Shown one piece after another: positions 45,100 to 54,242 of a DNA stretch of 64,000 bases. The number at the start of each line of letters is the position of its first letter. Position 1 is the first letter of the stretch. A program made the position numbers and the translations under genes. The DNA is from Paenibacillus sp. UNC451MF (GTDB lineage: Bacteria > Bacillota > Bacilli > Paenibacillales > NBRC-103111). Where the stretch lies: positions 1 to 64,000 of the forward strand of contig NZ_JMLS01000012.1 of assembly GCF_000686845.1 (NCBI RefSeq), written 5' to 3'. Under the pieces are notes generated by a model that worked only from the letters and a program-made list of their open reading frames with translations, searched no databases and was not told where the DNA came from.

Positions 45100-46345
45100 G
45101 ACTATTCGTAGGCAGCACCCTTTCAATATCTGTAATACTGCTGTCGTGAGAGGAGAATATTCTCGTAAACACCTCGTTAGTCTCTATCACTCCTTGTTGG
45201 CCGGAAGAAATCAATTGCTGGACTCCTTGAATAGCATCGATAACCTGAACGGTATAATGGTTCGTATGCTGAATTAGCTCATTAATTTGCTCTACGGATT
45301 GCCGGGCGTCCCCGGACAGCTTTCGGATCGCGTCCGCAACTACGGAAAAGCCTTTTCCATGTACGCCGGCTCCTGCACTTCAATAGCTGCGTTCAGCGAT
45401 AGGATTTTGATCTGATTGGAAATTTGAGCGACGATAGAAACGATTAGCTTAATTTGCGTAGAGGTGAATTCAAGATGAGAGATGGTTTGGCTCATGCGAT
45501 GCGAGCTTTCATGGATGGACTGCATCTGATCTGACAGCTGTTTAATCTTAGAGGTGACTGTTAGTGCAAGCGATTTGGAGGCAATGGCTTTATCGGCACT
45601 GTTCGTTGCGGAATCGTTGGCAGTATGACTGCTTGCCAGTACTTGCTGAACGGATGCACTCGTCTGTTCAGTCAGTGCGGCCAGCTCTTCTGTGACGAGA
45701 AGCATATTCCCCTTCAATTCCTTCTTGACTCGTTCGTACTGCAGCTGGCTTTGTTCCCTATGCTTCTGTTCATATGCTTCCAATACGAGCTGCTGCTCGA
45801 AGTTAAGTATTTTACTGATAGCCTTAAGTATGATCAAGCAGTCCTCATTACTTTGTACGTGGATATAGATGACATCCATAATAGCGGTTTGTAAATTATG
45901 AAAAGCACCCATATACCACTTGGGCTCCAAACCGATACGATGATGAATCTCGCAATACGAAGTCTTTTTTGAATAAATGCATTGTCGATGTGACCGTCGA
46001 AGATCTCGATAAGGTGACACTGGAAGGTGACTCTTAGACGATCCAGAGTGCTGTTGTCCGTAATAATGTTCTCTAATTCTTCGACTGAGAGAATGGATTC
46101 ATAGAATGTTTGTACAATTTTGTCTATATGCTCGATAATAAGGGGCTGTACGGTACGAAGGATAGATAATTCGGCAGACATCAAGTTGATCATTTTCATT
46201 TGTAAAGATACCGCGGCGAATGGCTGCGAACTGATTTCTAGTGATGCAATACCTGAGTTCGCTTGCTGAGGCGGGGGAGCGGCTTGATGAGGATTCGTCC
46301 TCCATGATCGCCCGAACAGGCTTGCAACTGCGTGATAGGGGCCTC
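45100..46345 (-). pseudogene. Globin-coupled sensor (HemAT-like), frameshifted and truncated
   Basis: Reading the minus strand from 46345: residues PPPQQANSGIASLEISSQ and KMINLMSAELSILRTVQPLI give the protoglobin N terminus; HHRIGLEPKWYMGAFHNLQT gives the segment with the heme-ligating His after a frame change near 45950; and LSLNAAIEV gives the methyl-accepting signal domain. After another single-base slip near 45370 it continues as HGKGFSVVADAIRKLSG, then fades out at about 45110. The start codon is lost (it runs into the upstream EAL gene end) and the C-terminal helices of the signalling domain are missing. In life it would have been an oxygen-sensing chemoreceptor. Confidence 0.75.
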
Positions 46346-48013
46346 TTATTTTGCTATAAATTCCTTTTCTACGATCTCGGGTGGAAGAGGCTTAGACAGC
46401 CAATATCCTTGGATATAGTTGCACTGCAGCTCCTTTAATAGGCCCAATTGATCTTGTGTTTCCACTCCTTCCGCTATGACCCGCAAATTCAAGCTGTGCG
46501 CCAAGTCGATAATAGCTTTAATAATAGCTCGATTCGGAGAATCATCGGCATCAATGCCATCTACGAAGCATTTGTCTATTTTTAAAATATGAACCGGGTA
46601 TTGTTTCAAATAGCTTAATGAAGAATAGCCTTTTCCGAAATCATCAATTGCGACCTCGACCCCTAGCTGCTTAAATTGACTTAGAATCGAAACGATAGAC
46701 TCTATTTGATGAATACTGACAGTTTCCGTGATTTCTAGAATAAGATAATGAGGGTCCAGCCCCGTGTCTTCCAAAATGCTAGCAACGGATTGAACCAAAT
46801 TATGTTGAAGAAATTGACGGGCGGAGAGATTTACGGCCATTTTGACAGGAGAGTAGCCCTTGGATTGCCACTTTTTATTGAGCAGACAAACCGAGCGTAA
46901 TACCCATTCTCCGATTTCAACGATGAGTCCGCTTTCCTCCGCAATCGGTATGAACTCGGCAGGAGAGATTACTCCCAGTTCGGAGTGCTCCCATCTCAGC
47001 AGGGCCTCTAGTCCATAAACTCGACCTGTGGAGAGGTTCATTTGAGGCTGATACACAATCGTGAGCTGTTCGCGATCCAACGCTTTGCGCAACCCATTCT
47101 CCAGATGAATCCGTCTTAGAAACGTATCGTTCATGTTAGTGGTGTACAGCTGATAATGATTTTTTTGTTTTTTCGCGTGATACATAGCAATGTCGGCATG
47201 TTTGATTAACGTTTCCGTGTCTTCTCCATCAGAGGGGTATAAGCTGACTCCAATGCTAACGGTAACAAACAGCTCTTGGTCTTTACATTTAAAGGGAATG
47301 GTTAATTGCTGGCAAATGGTTTCAAGCTTGCTGATAACAGGCTCCAATGAATGTCTATAGGGGATAATGACCGTGAACTCATCCCCTCCTAAGCGTGCTA
47401 TTGTATCATCCGAACCTACGCACTCGCGCAACCGAATTGCAATGTGCTGAAGCAGCTGATCTCCGATCATATGACCGAGCGTATCGTTGATTATCTTGAA
47501 ATGGTCAAGATCCATGAACAGGAGGGCAACCGTTTGATCGCTAATTTGAGCCTGTTCTATAGCTTGCTGAAGCCGTTCCAAGAACAAAACGCGATTGGGT
47601 AAGCCGGTTAACACATCATAATGCGCTAAATAAGTAAGCTTGTCCTCATACTGCTTGCGTTCGGTAATATCCGAGAAAATGCCAATGTAATGCGTAATTT
47701 TGTTATGCCTGTCCTTGATAGTGTGAATAGTAATCCATTCAAGGTAGATTTCGCCGTTTTTACGACGATTCCATATCTCTCCCTGCCAGCTTCCTGTCTC
47801 ATGAATGCTTGCCCACATATCGGCATAGAACGCTGAATCCTGCTTTCCGGAATGCAAAAGGCGCGGGTTTTGACCGACAGCTTCCTTTTCCGTATAGCCT
47901 GTTGTTTTAGTAAAAGCCGGATTGACGGTTAAAATAACGCCTGCGGTATCGGTAATCATAATGCCTTGACTTGCCGTTTCAAAAACCAGGGAGTGAAGAT
48001 GATGTCGGTTCAT
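46346..48013 (-). CDS. PAS-GGDEF-EAL protein (cyclic-di-GMP turnover)
   Basis: This 555-residue soluble protein has a PAS domain (residues about 10-115, QGIMITDTAGVILTVNPAF), a GGDEF domain (RLGGDEFTVII, residues about 205-215) and an EAL domain (EALLRW, with ITETVS and the loop DDFGKGYSSLSYL). All named motifs are intact, so synthesis and hydrolysis of cyclic-di-GMP are both possible. There is no TM segment. It follows the STAS protein gene by 30 bases and precedes the globin-sensor relic on the same strand, so the PAS domain may bind a redox or gas ligand. Confidence 0.9.
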   Translation of the reverse strand: MNRHHLHSLVFETASQGIMITDTAGVILTVNPAFTKTTGYTEKEAVGQNPRLLHSGKQDSAFYADMWASIHETGSWQGEIWNRRKNGEIYLEWITIHTIKDRHNKITHYIGIFSDITERKQYEDKLTYLAHYDVLTGLPNRVLFLERLQQAIEQAQISDQTVALLFMDLDHFKIINDTLGHMIGDQLLQHIAIRLRECVGSDDTIARLGGDEFTVIIPYRHSLEPVISKLETICQQLTIPFKCKDQELFVTVSIGVSLYPSDGEDTETLIKHADIAMYHAKKQKNHYQLYTTNMNDTFLRRIHLENGLRKALDREQLTIVYQPQMNLSTGRVYGLEALLRWEHSELGVISPAEFIPIAEESGLIVEIGEWVLRSVCLLNKKWQSKGYSPVKMAVNLSARQFLQHNLVQSVASILEDTGLDPHYLILEITETVSIHQIESIVSILSQFKQLGVEVAIDDFGKGYSSLSYLKQYPVHILKIDKCFVDGIDADDSPNRAIIKAIIDLAHSLNLRVIAEGVETQDQLGLLKELQCNYIQGYWLSKPLPPEIVEKEFIAK

Positions 48014-48043
48014 ATGTGTTTCCCTTCATTCGATAGTATGTTT

Positions 48044-48334
48044 CTAGTCCTCAAACAAGGACGAGAAGTCGAATCTAGCTTCAAACTCGTGCCGAAGTCC
48101 ATAAATGCGTATACCGCCGCCTTGCTCTTTTGCTTTCTTTCGAATGGCAAGCAGGATGCCGAACCCGGAGCTGTCGATGGATTCAATTTCTGTGAAGTCA
48201 AAACTAAACCGGCAATATGCTTGTTCAAAATAAGGAAACAGTTCCTCCCTTAACCAGGTCGCCTCAGTCATCCGAAGGCTCCTTTTTAATTCAACATGCA
48301 CCGTTCTATCCACAGTCCAAACCTTGGGATTCAA
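48044..48334 (-). CDS. STAS-domain protein (anti-sigma antagonist-like)
   Basis: This 96-residue protein is one STAS domain, as in SpoIIAA/RsbV. It has TVDRTVHVELKRSLRMTEA, FSFDFTEIESIDSSGFGILLAIRKKA with the phosphorylatable Ser region (IDSSG), and GGGIRIYGLRHEFEARF. I place the start at TTG 48334 after GAGGTGG; longer frames have no ribosome site. No adjacent switch kinase (SpoIIAB-like) is present, so a role in the signalling complex with the GGDEF-EAL protein downstream is more likely than sigma-factor control. Confidence 0.75.
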   Translation of the reverse strand: MNPKVWTVDRTVHVELKRSLRMTEATWLREELFPYFEQAYCRFSFDFTEIESIDSSGFGILLAIRKKAKEQGGGIRIYGLRHEFEARFDFSSLFED

Positions 48335-48506
48335 TAGTTTCCACCTCACATCTGACAAATTTACACAACAAAGCTCGTCTGTCTCTAAGCATGGTGAAAG
48401 ATATCCCAAATATTTCATATCATAAAGGAATTGGAAAAATGAAGTAATGATAAAAATCACAAAATACCTCTTGAACTTGGTATACATTAATTGGGTATTC
48501 AACTAT

Positions 48507-48536
48507 AATTATATTTACTTAATGAATAAAATAATT
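48507..48536. promoter_or_regulatory. ROK-regulon element 1
   Basis: Contains TTTACTTAATGAATAAA (48514-48530) within the A/T-rich dyad AATTAT...ATAATT. The same core TTAATGAATAA lies before the cassette genes at 54243 and 57115. It is about 200 bases before the solute-binding protein gene. Confidence 0.5.
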
Positions 48537-48730
48537 GGGTTACCAAGATATTAGAAAAGTGCTTAGGGTGATGCTGGAAGAAATAGGATACATGGATGGA
48601 AAAATGAATCATGGGCTCGAATTGCTCCTATCGGTTCGTAATGTGAGGTTTTGGTCATAGGCGTTACTCAAGTCTGGCTTCTATACTGAAGGTGCAATGA
48701 TCGAGCAAAACATGATTAAAGGGGGCAAGG

Positions 48731-50338
48731 ATGCAAATGACTACAAAGGGCAGCATAGTATGTTCATCCTTGTTGGTGCTGGGTGTGCTTGCAGGCTGCA
48801 GTGGAGGAGGGGCAAAGCCGGCGGAAGGGAACCAGCTTGCTGCTGACAGTAAAGCGGCTCAGCCATTGAACTTATCCTGGATGCGTTATGAGAATCCGTC
48901 ACAGCCATTTATTCAAAATCCCGTCCTTCTTCAAGAAATGCTGAAACGAAAAAATGTACAGCTGCAGCTCCAGAGCACTCCACAGAGCAATTATGACGAC
49001 AAGAAGAAAACGCTGATTGCTACGAATACGATACCTGACGTTCTGCTAGTGAAGCAGGATGACATATCGAACTTTTCCGACACCGGAATTTTCCTCGATC
49101 TGACCCCTTATTTGGATAAAATGCCGAATTTCAAAAAAGTGGCACAGGATTTCCCTGAAATTAACAAAAACAAAATCGACGGCAAGCTCTTTGGGTTTCC
49201 ATTAACGCAAAAGTATGCCGCATCGCAATCCGGTCAAGTACCTGTCATCCGTGTTGATTTGTTGAAAAAGTTAAATTTATCGACTCCAACTACGTATGAG
49301 GAGTTATATTCCGTATTCAAAAAATTAAAGGAAGCTTACCCCGACACCTATCCTTTCACAAGCCGGGCGGCCAACGGTTTAACAGGAACGGAAAATTTGA
49401 TCAATCCGATTGCATTTGGATTTGGCAGCGGTTACACGAATACGACAGGTGCCAAGGTATACTATGATCCTGCCTTGAAGCAGTATAAGTTCGGTCCATT
49501 TGCCCCTGAGTTCAAGGAAGCCATTGGTTATCTTCATAAGCTGTATAAGGAAAAGCTGCTTGATCCCGATTATGCAACCGCTACATCGCAAATATGGCAA
49601 GAGAAATTAAGCTCCGGCAAATCATTGTATTATCAGGACAATACAGGGTTCGGCGCCAATTTCAATGCTGTATTGAAGAAGAGGGAACCGGAAGCAAGCT
49701 TCGACATGCTTCCGATACTTGCTGGAGGCAGCAAGGGTACCAAACGTGTTCAATTATACCAGCTCGATCATTTGCAGGAATCGTATGTGATTAGTGCCAA
49801 GACGAAGGACCCTGAAAGAGTGATCCAGTTCATGGATTGGTTGTATTCAGAAGAGGGACTCCGATTGACCTCTTGGGGGATAGAGGGACAACATTATGCG
49901 ATAGATAACGGCAACTATAAAATCAACGAGCCGTTCTTTAATCCATTTAAAGATAAGCCGGACCCGTACGCTGCTATGAAATCAACGCTTGGGACTGGAT
50001 ATAACGGCCTTGCTTTATATACTGACGATCAACCGAATGTAGCCGCTCAGCCTAAGGAAGCGTTGGAATGGACCGAGAAAAACTATCAATATGTGAAAGA
50101 CGGGCTGGCATTCAGAATGGCGTATGATCCTCCATTTACCAAATACGAACGTGAAAAGCTTAAACAGCTAAGAACTCAGCTGGATGCTTATTTGACCCAA
50201 ACGATGGATAAATTCATTATGACAGACGGCGCCCTGGAGAAGGATTGGGACAGCTTCTTGAAGCAGTGCAGAGATAAAGGAGCACAGGAAATCGAGAGCA
50301 TATTCAATGCTGCTTTAGCGCGCGTTAAATATGCTTGA
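48731..50338 (+). CDS. Extracellular solute-binding lipoprotein
   Basis: This 535-residue lipoprotein has a signal peptide with lipobox VLAGC at about residue 23 and a solute-binding fold of the LplA type (DVLLVKQDDISNFSDTGIFLDLTPYLDKMPNF, MDWLYSEEGLRLTSWGIEGQHYAIDNG). AAGGGGGCAAGG precedes ATG 48731. It would feed an ABC importer, but the only permease gene left next to it is broken and no second permease is present, so it may act with a transporter encoded elsewhere or be a leftover. The element at 48514-48530 lies upstream. Confidence 0.88.
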   Translation: MQMTTKGSIVCSSLLVLGVLAGCSGGGAKPAEGNQLAADSKAAQPLNLSWMRYENPSQPFIQNPVLLQEMLKRKNVQLQLQSTPQSNYDDKKKTLIATNTIPDVLLVKQDDISNFSDTGIFLDLTPYLDKMPNFKKVAQDFPEINKNKIDGKLFGFPLTQKYAASQSGQVPVIRVDLLKKLNLSTPTTYEELYSVFKKLKEAYPDTYPFTSRAANGLTGTENLINPIAFGFGSGYTNTTGAKVYYDPALKQYKFGPFAPEFKEAIGYLHKLYKEKLLDPDYATATSQIWQEKLSSGKSLYYQDNTGFGANFNAVLKKREPEASFDMLPILAGGSKGTKRVQLYQLDHLQESYVISAKTKDPERVIQFMDWLYSEEGLRLTSWGIEGQHYAIDNGNYKINEPFFNPFKDKPDPYAAMKSTLGTGYNGLALYTDDQPNVAAQPKEALEWTEKNYQYVKDGLAFRMAYDPPFTKYEREKLKQLRTQLDAYLTQTMDKFIMTDGALEKDWDSFLKQCRDKGAQEIESIFNAALARVKYA

Positions 50339-50425
50339 GCTTAAGGAGGGTGCTGTCCGATAAGGAGGTTAGTGTCCTCTTCTACAGAAAGGTTAGAGGA
50401 GGGATTGTTATTACGGCTGAAGCTG

Positions 50426-50720
50426 CCAAATGGCTTGACGTGAAGAGGAAGCTGAACCGAAGCAAGTTTCTATATATGATGCTTGCACTGCCGATTCTGT
50501 ATTTTCTCATATTCCATTACGCGCCGATGGTCGGCAATTTGATGGCTTTATCAGCTCAGAAATATGGCAAGGCATCGGATGGAATTCAATCATTTATTTG
50601 GCTGCGCTAGCTTCCATTGATCCCGGTTTATATGAAGCTGCAACGATAGACGGAGCGGGTCGCTAGGGGCGAATCCGCCATATTACGGGAGCGGTGAAAG
50701 GATAAGTCCTGAAATAATGA
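50426..50720 (+). pseudogene. Sugar ABC permease, internally deleted
   Basis: One frame gives the permease N terminus (KFLYMMLALPILYFLIFHYAPMVG). Directly after, another frame gives SSEIWQGIGWNSIIYLAALA and SIDPGLYEAATIDGAGR, the EAA loop of an LplB-type permease, followed by a stop where TLPGI should continue. About 120 residues between them are gone and the C terminus is missing. The junction lies near 50548. It follows the binding protein, as in an intact transporter operon. Confidence 0.7.
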
Positions 50721-50833
50721 GACGTGCTTTGTTACGGATAAGGCATGCGGGAAGCTGTTCTCAATTCTTGTAATTGCCTATGTGGAGGTTTACAATAAAT
50801 CTAACTATTACGCCTCCCGAGGAGAGTCCATTC

Positions 50834-52027
50834 ATGTTGGAATCAAAAGCAATCTACTTGCAAAAGGTGAAGCTTCAGAACATGTCGCTTATTTTGCAAA
50901 ACATATGGAGATTAGAAGCTGTGTCAAGAATTGAGTTAGTCGACATGACCCGACTTACCTCCGGCACCATTACCAATTTGACCCAAGAGCTTATTCAGAG
51001 GCGAATCATTCGGGAGTCCGAGTCGAACTCAGAGTCCGTCGGTCGCAAAAGAGTCAATCTGCGGTTTGACAATAGTCTCTATTCCATAATTGGATTGGAT
51101 ATAGGAAGAACAACCATTGGTGCTGTGATGACTGATTTAATGGGGAATATATTAGGGACAATCGAATACGGAACGGTTGGAATTAATGATCCTGAGGCAG
51201 TCCTGTCACTTATTGATCCGTTCGTACGTAAATTGATAGCGACGGCAGAGTCGCAAAGAAGGACGATTATTGGGATGGGTGTAAGCATTCCGGGACCGAT
51301 GGACCAATCGACAGGGAAGCTGAGATATCCGCCGCATTTCCCAGGTTGGAACGAATACCCCATCCGTTCGACGCTAGAGCAGCGCTACGGTATTAAGGTG
51401 TGGATCGAGGACGATGCCAGAACCTCTGCTTTGGCGGAACGCTGGTTCGGCATCGGTCGAGGCGGCAAAGACCTCCTGTTCGTATCCATGGGCATGGGCA
51501 TTGGCGGCGGGGTCATTCAGAACGGAAGTATCCTGCGGGGGGCCAACGGCTTATACAGCCAGATTGGACATATGAGTCTTATGCTGGACGGTCCTGTGTG
51601 CGACTGCGGTAATATAGGCTGCTGGGAGGCTCTCGGCTCCATACCGGGTATTCTCAAACGATGGTCGGGAGAAGGCGGCTTCAGCGAATTTATCCAAGAG
51701 GTTAGGGAAGGAAAAGCCCGTGCGGTTCAGTGCATGCAGGAGACCATACGGATGGTAGAGATGTCGCTAACTTCCTTATTCAACCTTTATGATCCGGATG
51801 TTATTGTGCTTGGCGGTAAGCTGTATCCTTATCTCACCCCATACATGGAAGAAATTGTTGCTAAAGTCCGCAACCGGGTATTTGATGGTGCAAGTGAGCG
51901 GGTGTTCATCGAGCCTTCTACTTTCGGTGATATGCAGAGCCTGATGGGAGCTGTGGCGCTCGTCTTTGGGCGTGTGCTAGAACAGCCTCAGCTGGTAATA
52001 GAGGGTTCGCAAAGCTTGCGGCAGTAA
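50834..52027 (+). CDS. ROK-family transcriptional repressor
   Basis: This 397-residue protein has an N-terminal winged helix (LEAVSRIELVDMTRLTSGTITNLTQELIQRRIIRESESN) and a C-terminal ROK domain with IIGLDIGRTTIGA, GMGIGGGVI and the zinc motif CDCGNIGCWE. This is the layout of XylR/NagC-type repressors released by sugars. ATG 50834 follows GAGGAG; earlier in-frame ATG 50774 has none. It lies between a binding protein and the sugar cassette and is the best candidate to bind the TTAATGAATAA elements at 48514, 54125, 54196, 56921 and 57042. Confidence 0.88.
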   Translation: MLESKAIYLQKVKLQNMSLILQNIWRLEAVSRIELVDMTRLTSGTITNLTQELIQRRIIRESESNSESVGRKRVNLRFDNSLYSIIGLDIGRTTIGAVMTDLMGNILGTIEYGTVGINDPEAVLSLIDPFVRKLIATAESQRRTIIGMGVSIPGPMDQSTGKLRYPPHFPGWNEYPIRSTLEQRYGIKVWIEDDARTSALAERWFGIGRGGKDLLFVSMGMGIGGGVIQNGSILRGANGLYSQIGHMSLMLDGPVCDCGNIGCWEALGSIPGILKRWSGEGGFSEFIQEVREGKARAVQCMQETIRMVEMSLTSLFNLYDPDVIVLGGKLYPYLTPYMEEIVAKVRNRVFDGASERVFIEPSTFGDMQSLMGAVALVFGRVLEQPQLVIEGSQSLRQ

Positions 52028-52059
52028 AGGTTCTGGACCTTGTGTGAACCATGAATTAC

Positions 52060-52088
52060 TTGACAAATAGATATTAACATAATAAACT
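52060..52088 (+). promoter_or_regulatory. Promoter of the ABC-F leader
   Basis: TTGACA (52060-52065), a 17-base spacer and TAAACT (52083-52088) make a good sigma-A promoter. It would start a leader of about 390 bases before the ABC-F gene. Confidence 0.6.
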
Positions 52089-52114
52089 GTCACCAATTGA
52101 AAGGAAGGTTTCAA

Positions 52115-52201
52115 ATGGATCGCTTGAAAACTGTTAAACGTACTGCGAAAAGCTGCTCCGTACAAACGGATAAAAACGATGCAACGTTGTCCGGAGCTTA
52201 A
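52115..52201 (+). CDS. 28-codon upstream ORF in the ABC-F leader
   Basis: ATG 52115 follows a strong AAAGGAAGG site and opens 28 codons (MDRLKTVKRTAKSCSVQTDK then eight more) ending at TAA 52201. It lies 27 bases after the -10 and is directly followed by a small hairpin, AAAAAGC-GTATT-GCTTTTT (52203-52223). Translated leader peptides of this kind regulate ABC-F and other resistance genes by ribosome stalling; a regulatory role here is inferred. Confidence 0.55.
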   Translation: MDRLKTVKRTAKSCSVQTDKNDATLSGA

Positions 52202-52202
52202 T

Positions 52203-52223
52203 CAAAAAGCGTATTGCTTTTTT
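52203..52223 (+). terminator. Short terminator-like hairpin after the upstream ORF
   Basis: AAAAAGC pairs with GCTTTTT over a GTATT loop, directly after the stop of the 28-codon ORF. Confidence 0.5.
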
Positions 52224-52304
52224 TCATCGACTGACAGCCGTTAAAAATTGGTGTGATTCATCACGCTTATTTCGTTGTGCTATTGGTCGATGTTACGGAT
52301 TAAG

Positions 52305-52338
52305 AGGCTGTAGACAAGGTTTTGTCTGCAGCCTTTTT
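52305..52338 (+). terminator. Rho-independent terminator in the ABC-F leader
   Basis: GGCTGTAGACAA pairs with TTGTCTGCAGCC over a short loop, followed by TTTTT. Confidence 0.75.
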
Positions 52339-52377
52339 GTGATATAAATTTCAGTTTTCATCGCTGAAGTTATATTG

Positions 52378-52447
52378 CTGTACATCCATGAAATGTACAG
52401 GTAAGCAGAAGGCTGGCACCAAAGGGTGCTGTGCTTTCTGCTTTTTT
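52378..52447 (+). promoter_or_regulatory. Attenuator candidate: inverted repeat plus terminator
   Basis: CTGTACAT-N7-ATGTACAG (52378-52400) is followed at once by the hairpin AAGCAGAA-GGC...GC-TTTCTGCTT with inner TGGCACC/GGGTGCTG arms and a T run (52403-52447). The terminator ends 35 bases before ATG 52483, so it must be passed for the ABC-F gene to be expressed. Confidence 0.65.
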
Positions 52448-52482
52448 GTTTTCAAACTAACCGTAGAAAAGGGGAATACAAG

Positions 52483-54030
52483 ATGAGTTTGCTTGAGGTT
52501 TATGACATGTCGCATGCGTATGGGGATAGAACGTTATATAAACATGTTCAACTGGAGCTGTACAAGGGAGAACATTTGGGGGTTGTCGGACAAAACGGAA
52601 CAGGTAAAAGTACGTTAATTAGCATCTTGACGGGCGAGATTATTCCGGACGGTGGATCGATTAAATGGCAGTCCAACATTAAGATAGGTCATCTCGACCA
52701 GTATGCAGAAATCAATGGCAATGACACGGTGTACCATTACCTGCAATCCGCTTTCACTAAGGCATTTAACCTGGAAAAAGAGATCAATCGGCTCTATGAG
52801 CAAAGCGCCAAAACGGGAAATGAAGCCTATTTGCTGAAAGCTGCGGAGGTTCAAGAGCAGCTCGATGCACTCGATTATTTCTCCATTGAAAGTAACATCA
52901 ATAAGGTGGTTCATGGTTTGGGGATTGATGCGATAGGTGTAGATCGACCTATTCAAAAACTGAGCGGCGGGCAGCGTGCCAAAGTCATACTGGCTAAGCT
53001 TCTATTGGAGAAGCCGGATGTACTTTTACTTGATGAGCCAACCAATTTTCTGGATAAGGAGCATGTGGATTGGCTGTCCGATTATTTATCTCTCAGTAAG
53101 CAGGCGTTTATTGTAGTGACACACAATTATGAATTTCTTGAATCCATTGCGACCAGCATATGTGATATTGAGGGGGAGACCATAAGGAAATATTATGGGA
53201 AATTCTCAGAATTTCTAAAGCAGAAGGCTCATTTGCGGGAGGATCATATTCGTCAGTTCAACGCGCAGCAAAAGAAGATTGAACAAACCGAAGCCTATAT
53301 CCGTAAAAATAAAGCAGGTGTCAATTCCAGAATTGCACGAGGACGACAAAAACAGCTAGATAGGCTGGAACGAATTGCGCCACCGAACTTTGTCTCAGGT
53401 CCGTCGATCCGCTTCCGTGAAGTTCCGCTTACAGCACAAGTAGTGCTTGAGGTCCATCAATTGGAGGTAGGGTATGAGAAGCCTTTGCTCCCTAAAATGA
53501 ATTTCGCTGTTACAGGTGCACAGAAGGTTGTCATAACAGGATTTAACGGGATTGGGAAATCGACTTTACTAAAAACGTTAGTTGGAAGGTTGCCAAGTCT
53601 ATCGGGTAGATTCCGGTTTGCGGAGCAAATTAGAATCGGATACTACGAGCAGGACTTAAAATGGGATGACGATGACTTGACACCGATACAAATCATATCC
53701 GAGAAATATCCAAGAATGAGTGTGAAGGATATTCGTCGGCATTTGTCACAATGCGGGATCAAGGATGCTCATGTCATGCAGTCCATCCGCACATTGAGCG
53801 GTGGTGAGCAATCGAAAGTCAAACTATGCCGCTTGATTCTTTCCGAATACAATGTTCTGATTATGGACGAACCGACCAGTCACCTGGATGCGGAAACAAA
53901 AGTTGCGCTCCAAAAAGCTTTAATGCAATTTGCAGGCAGCATCATTTTAGTTTCACATGAGCAAGACTTTTATCTGGAGTGGGCAGACCGTGTGCTTAAT
54001 ATTGAGCAATTAATGAATGGAAAAGGATGA
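52483..54030 (+). CDS. ABC-F family ATPase (YfmM-like)
   Basis: This 515-residue protein has two ABC domains and no membrane part, the ABC-F layout of ribosome-associated ATPases. Walker A motifs are GQNGTGKST and GFNGIGKST; signatures are LSGGQRAK and LSGGEQSK; Walker B motifs are LLLDEPTNFLD and LIMDEPTSHLD. The linker between (RQFNAQQKKIEQTEAYIRKN) carries the P-site interaction motif. Start LLEVYDMSHAYGDRTLY and the linker resemble YfmM more than Vga/Msr resistance proteins. The long leader with an upstream ORF and attenuators suggests induction by ribosome stress. Confidence 0.88.
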   Translation: MSLLEVYDMSHAYGDRTLYKHVQLELYKGEHLGVVGQNGTGKSTLISILTGEIIPDGGSIKWQSNIKIGHLDQYAEINGNDTVYHYLQSAFTKAFNLEKEINRLYEQSAKTGNEAYLLKAAEVQEQLDALDYFSIESNINKVVHGLGIDAIGVDRPIQKLSGGQRAKVILAKLLLEKPDVLLLDEPTNFLDKEHVDWLSDYLSLSKQAFIVVTHNYEFLESIATSICDIEGETIRKYYGKFSEFLKQKAHLREDHIRQFNAQQKKIEQTEAYIRKNKAGVNSRIARGRQKQLDRLERIAPPNFVSGPSIRFREVPLTAQVVLEVHQLEVGYEKPLLPKMNFAVTGAQKVVITGFNGIGKSTLLKTLVGRLPSLSGRFRFAEQIRIGYYEQDLKWDDDDLTPIQIISEKYPRMSVKDIRRHLSQCGIKDAHVMQSIRTLSGGEQSKVKLCRLILSEYNVLIMDEPTSHLDAETKVALQKALMQFAGSIILVSHEQDFYLEWADRVLNIEQLMNGKG

Positions 54031-54124
54031 TTACGAGGAAGTCTGGGGAAGGCACTTTGCTAAGTGTCTTCTTCGGGCTGTTCTGAAGGTGCAAATAGTC
54101 ATTTACAAATACAAAAATGCATAT

Positions 54125-54213
54125 TAAACTTAATGAATAAATTACTATAAACATCATGTATACTAAGTATTCTTAACAAAGTCATGCCATTTTATTTTAT
54201 TCATTAAATTAAA
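54125..54213. promoter_or_regulatory. ROK-regulon elements 2 and 3
   Basis: TAAACTTAATGAATAAA at 54125-54141 and, inverted, TTTATTCATTAAATTAAA at 54196-54213 flank the promoter region of the SIS gene. Both contain TTAATGAATAA. Confidence 0.5.
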
Positions 54214-54242
54214 TATTGGAAATCCATTAGGGGAGGGATACC

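Noticed and set aside
52483-54030. Classical antibiotic-resistance ABC-F (Vga/Msr/Lsa type)
   Set aside because: The start, linker and motifs resemble YfmM-type housekeeping members more closely; resistance cannot be claimed from the leader alone.
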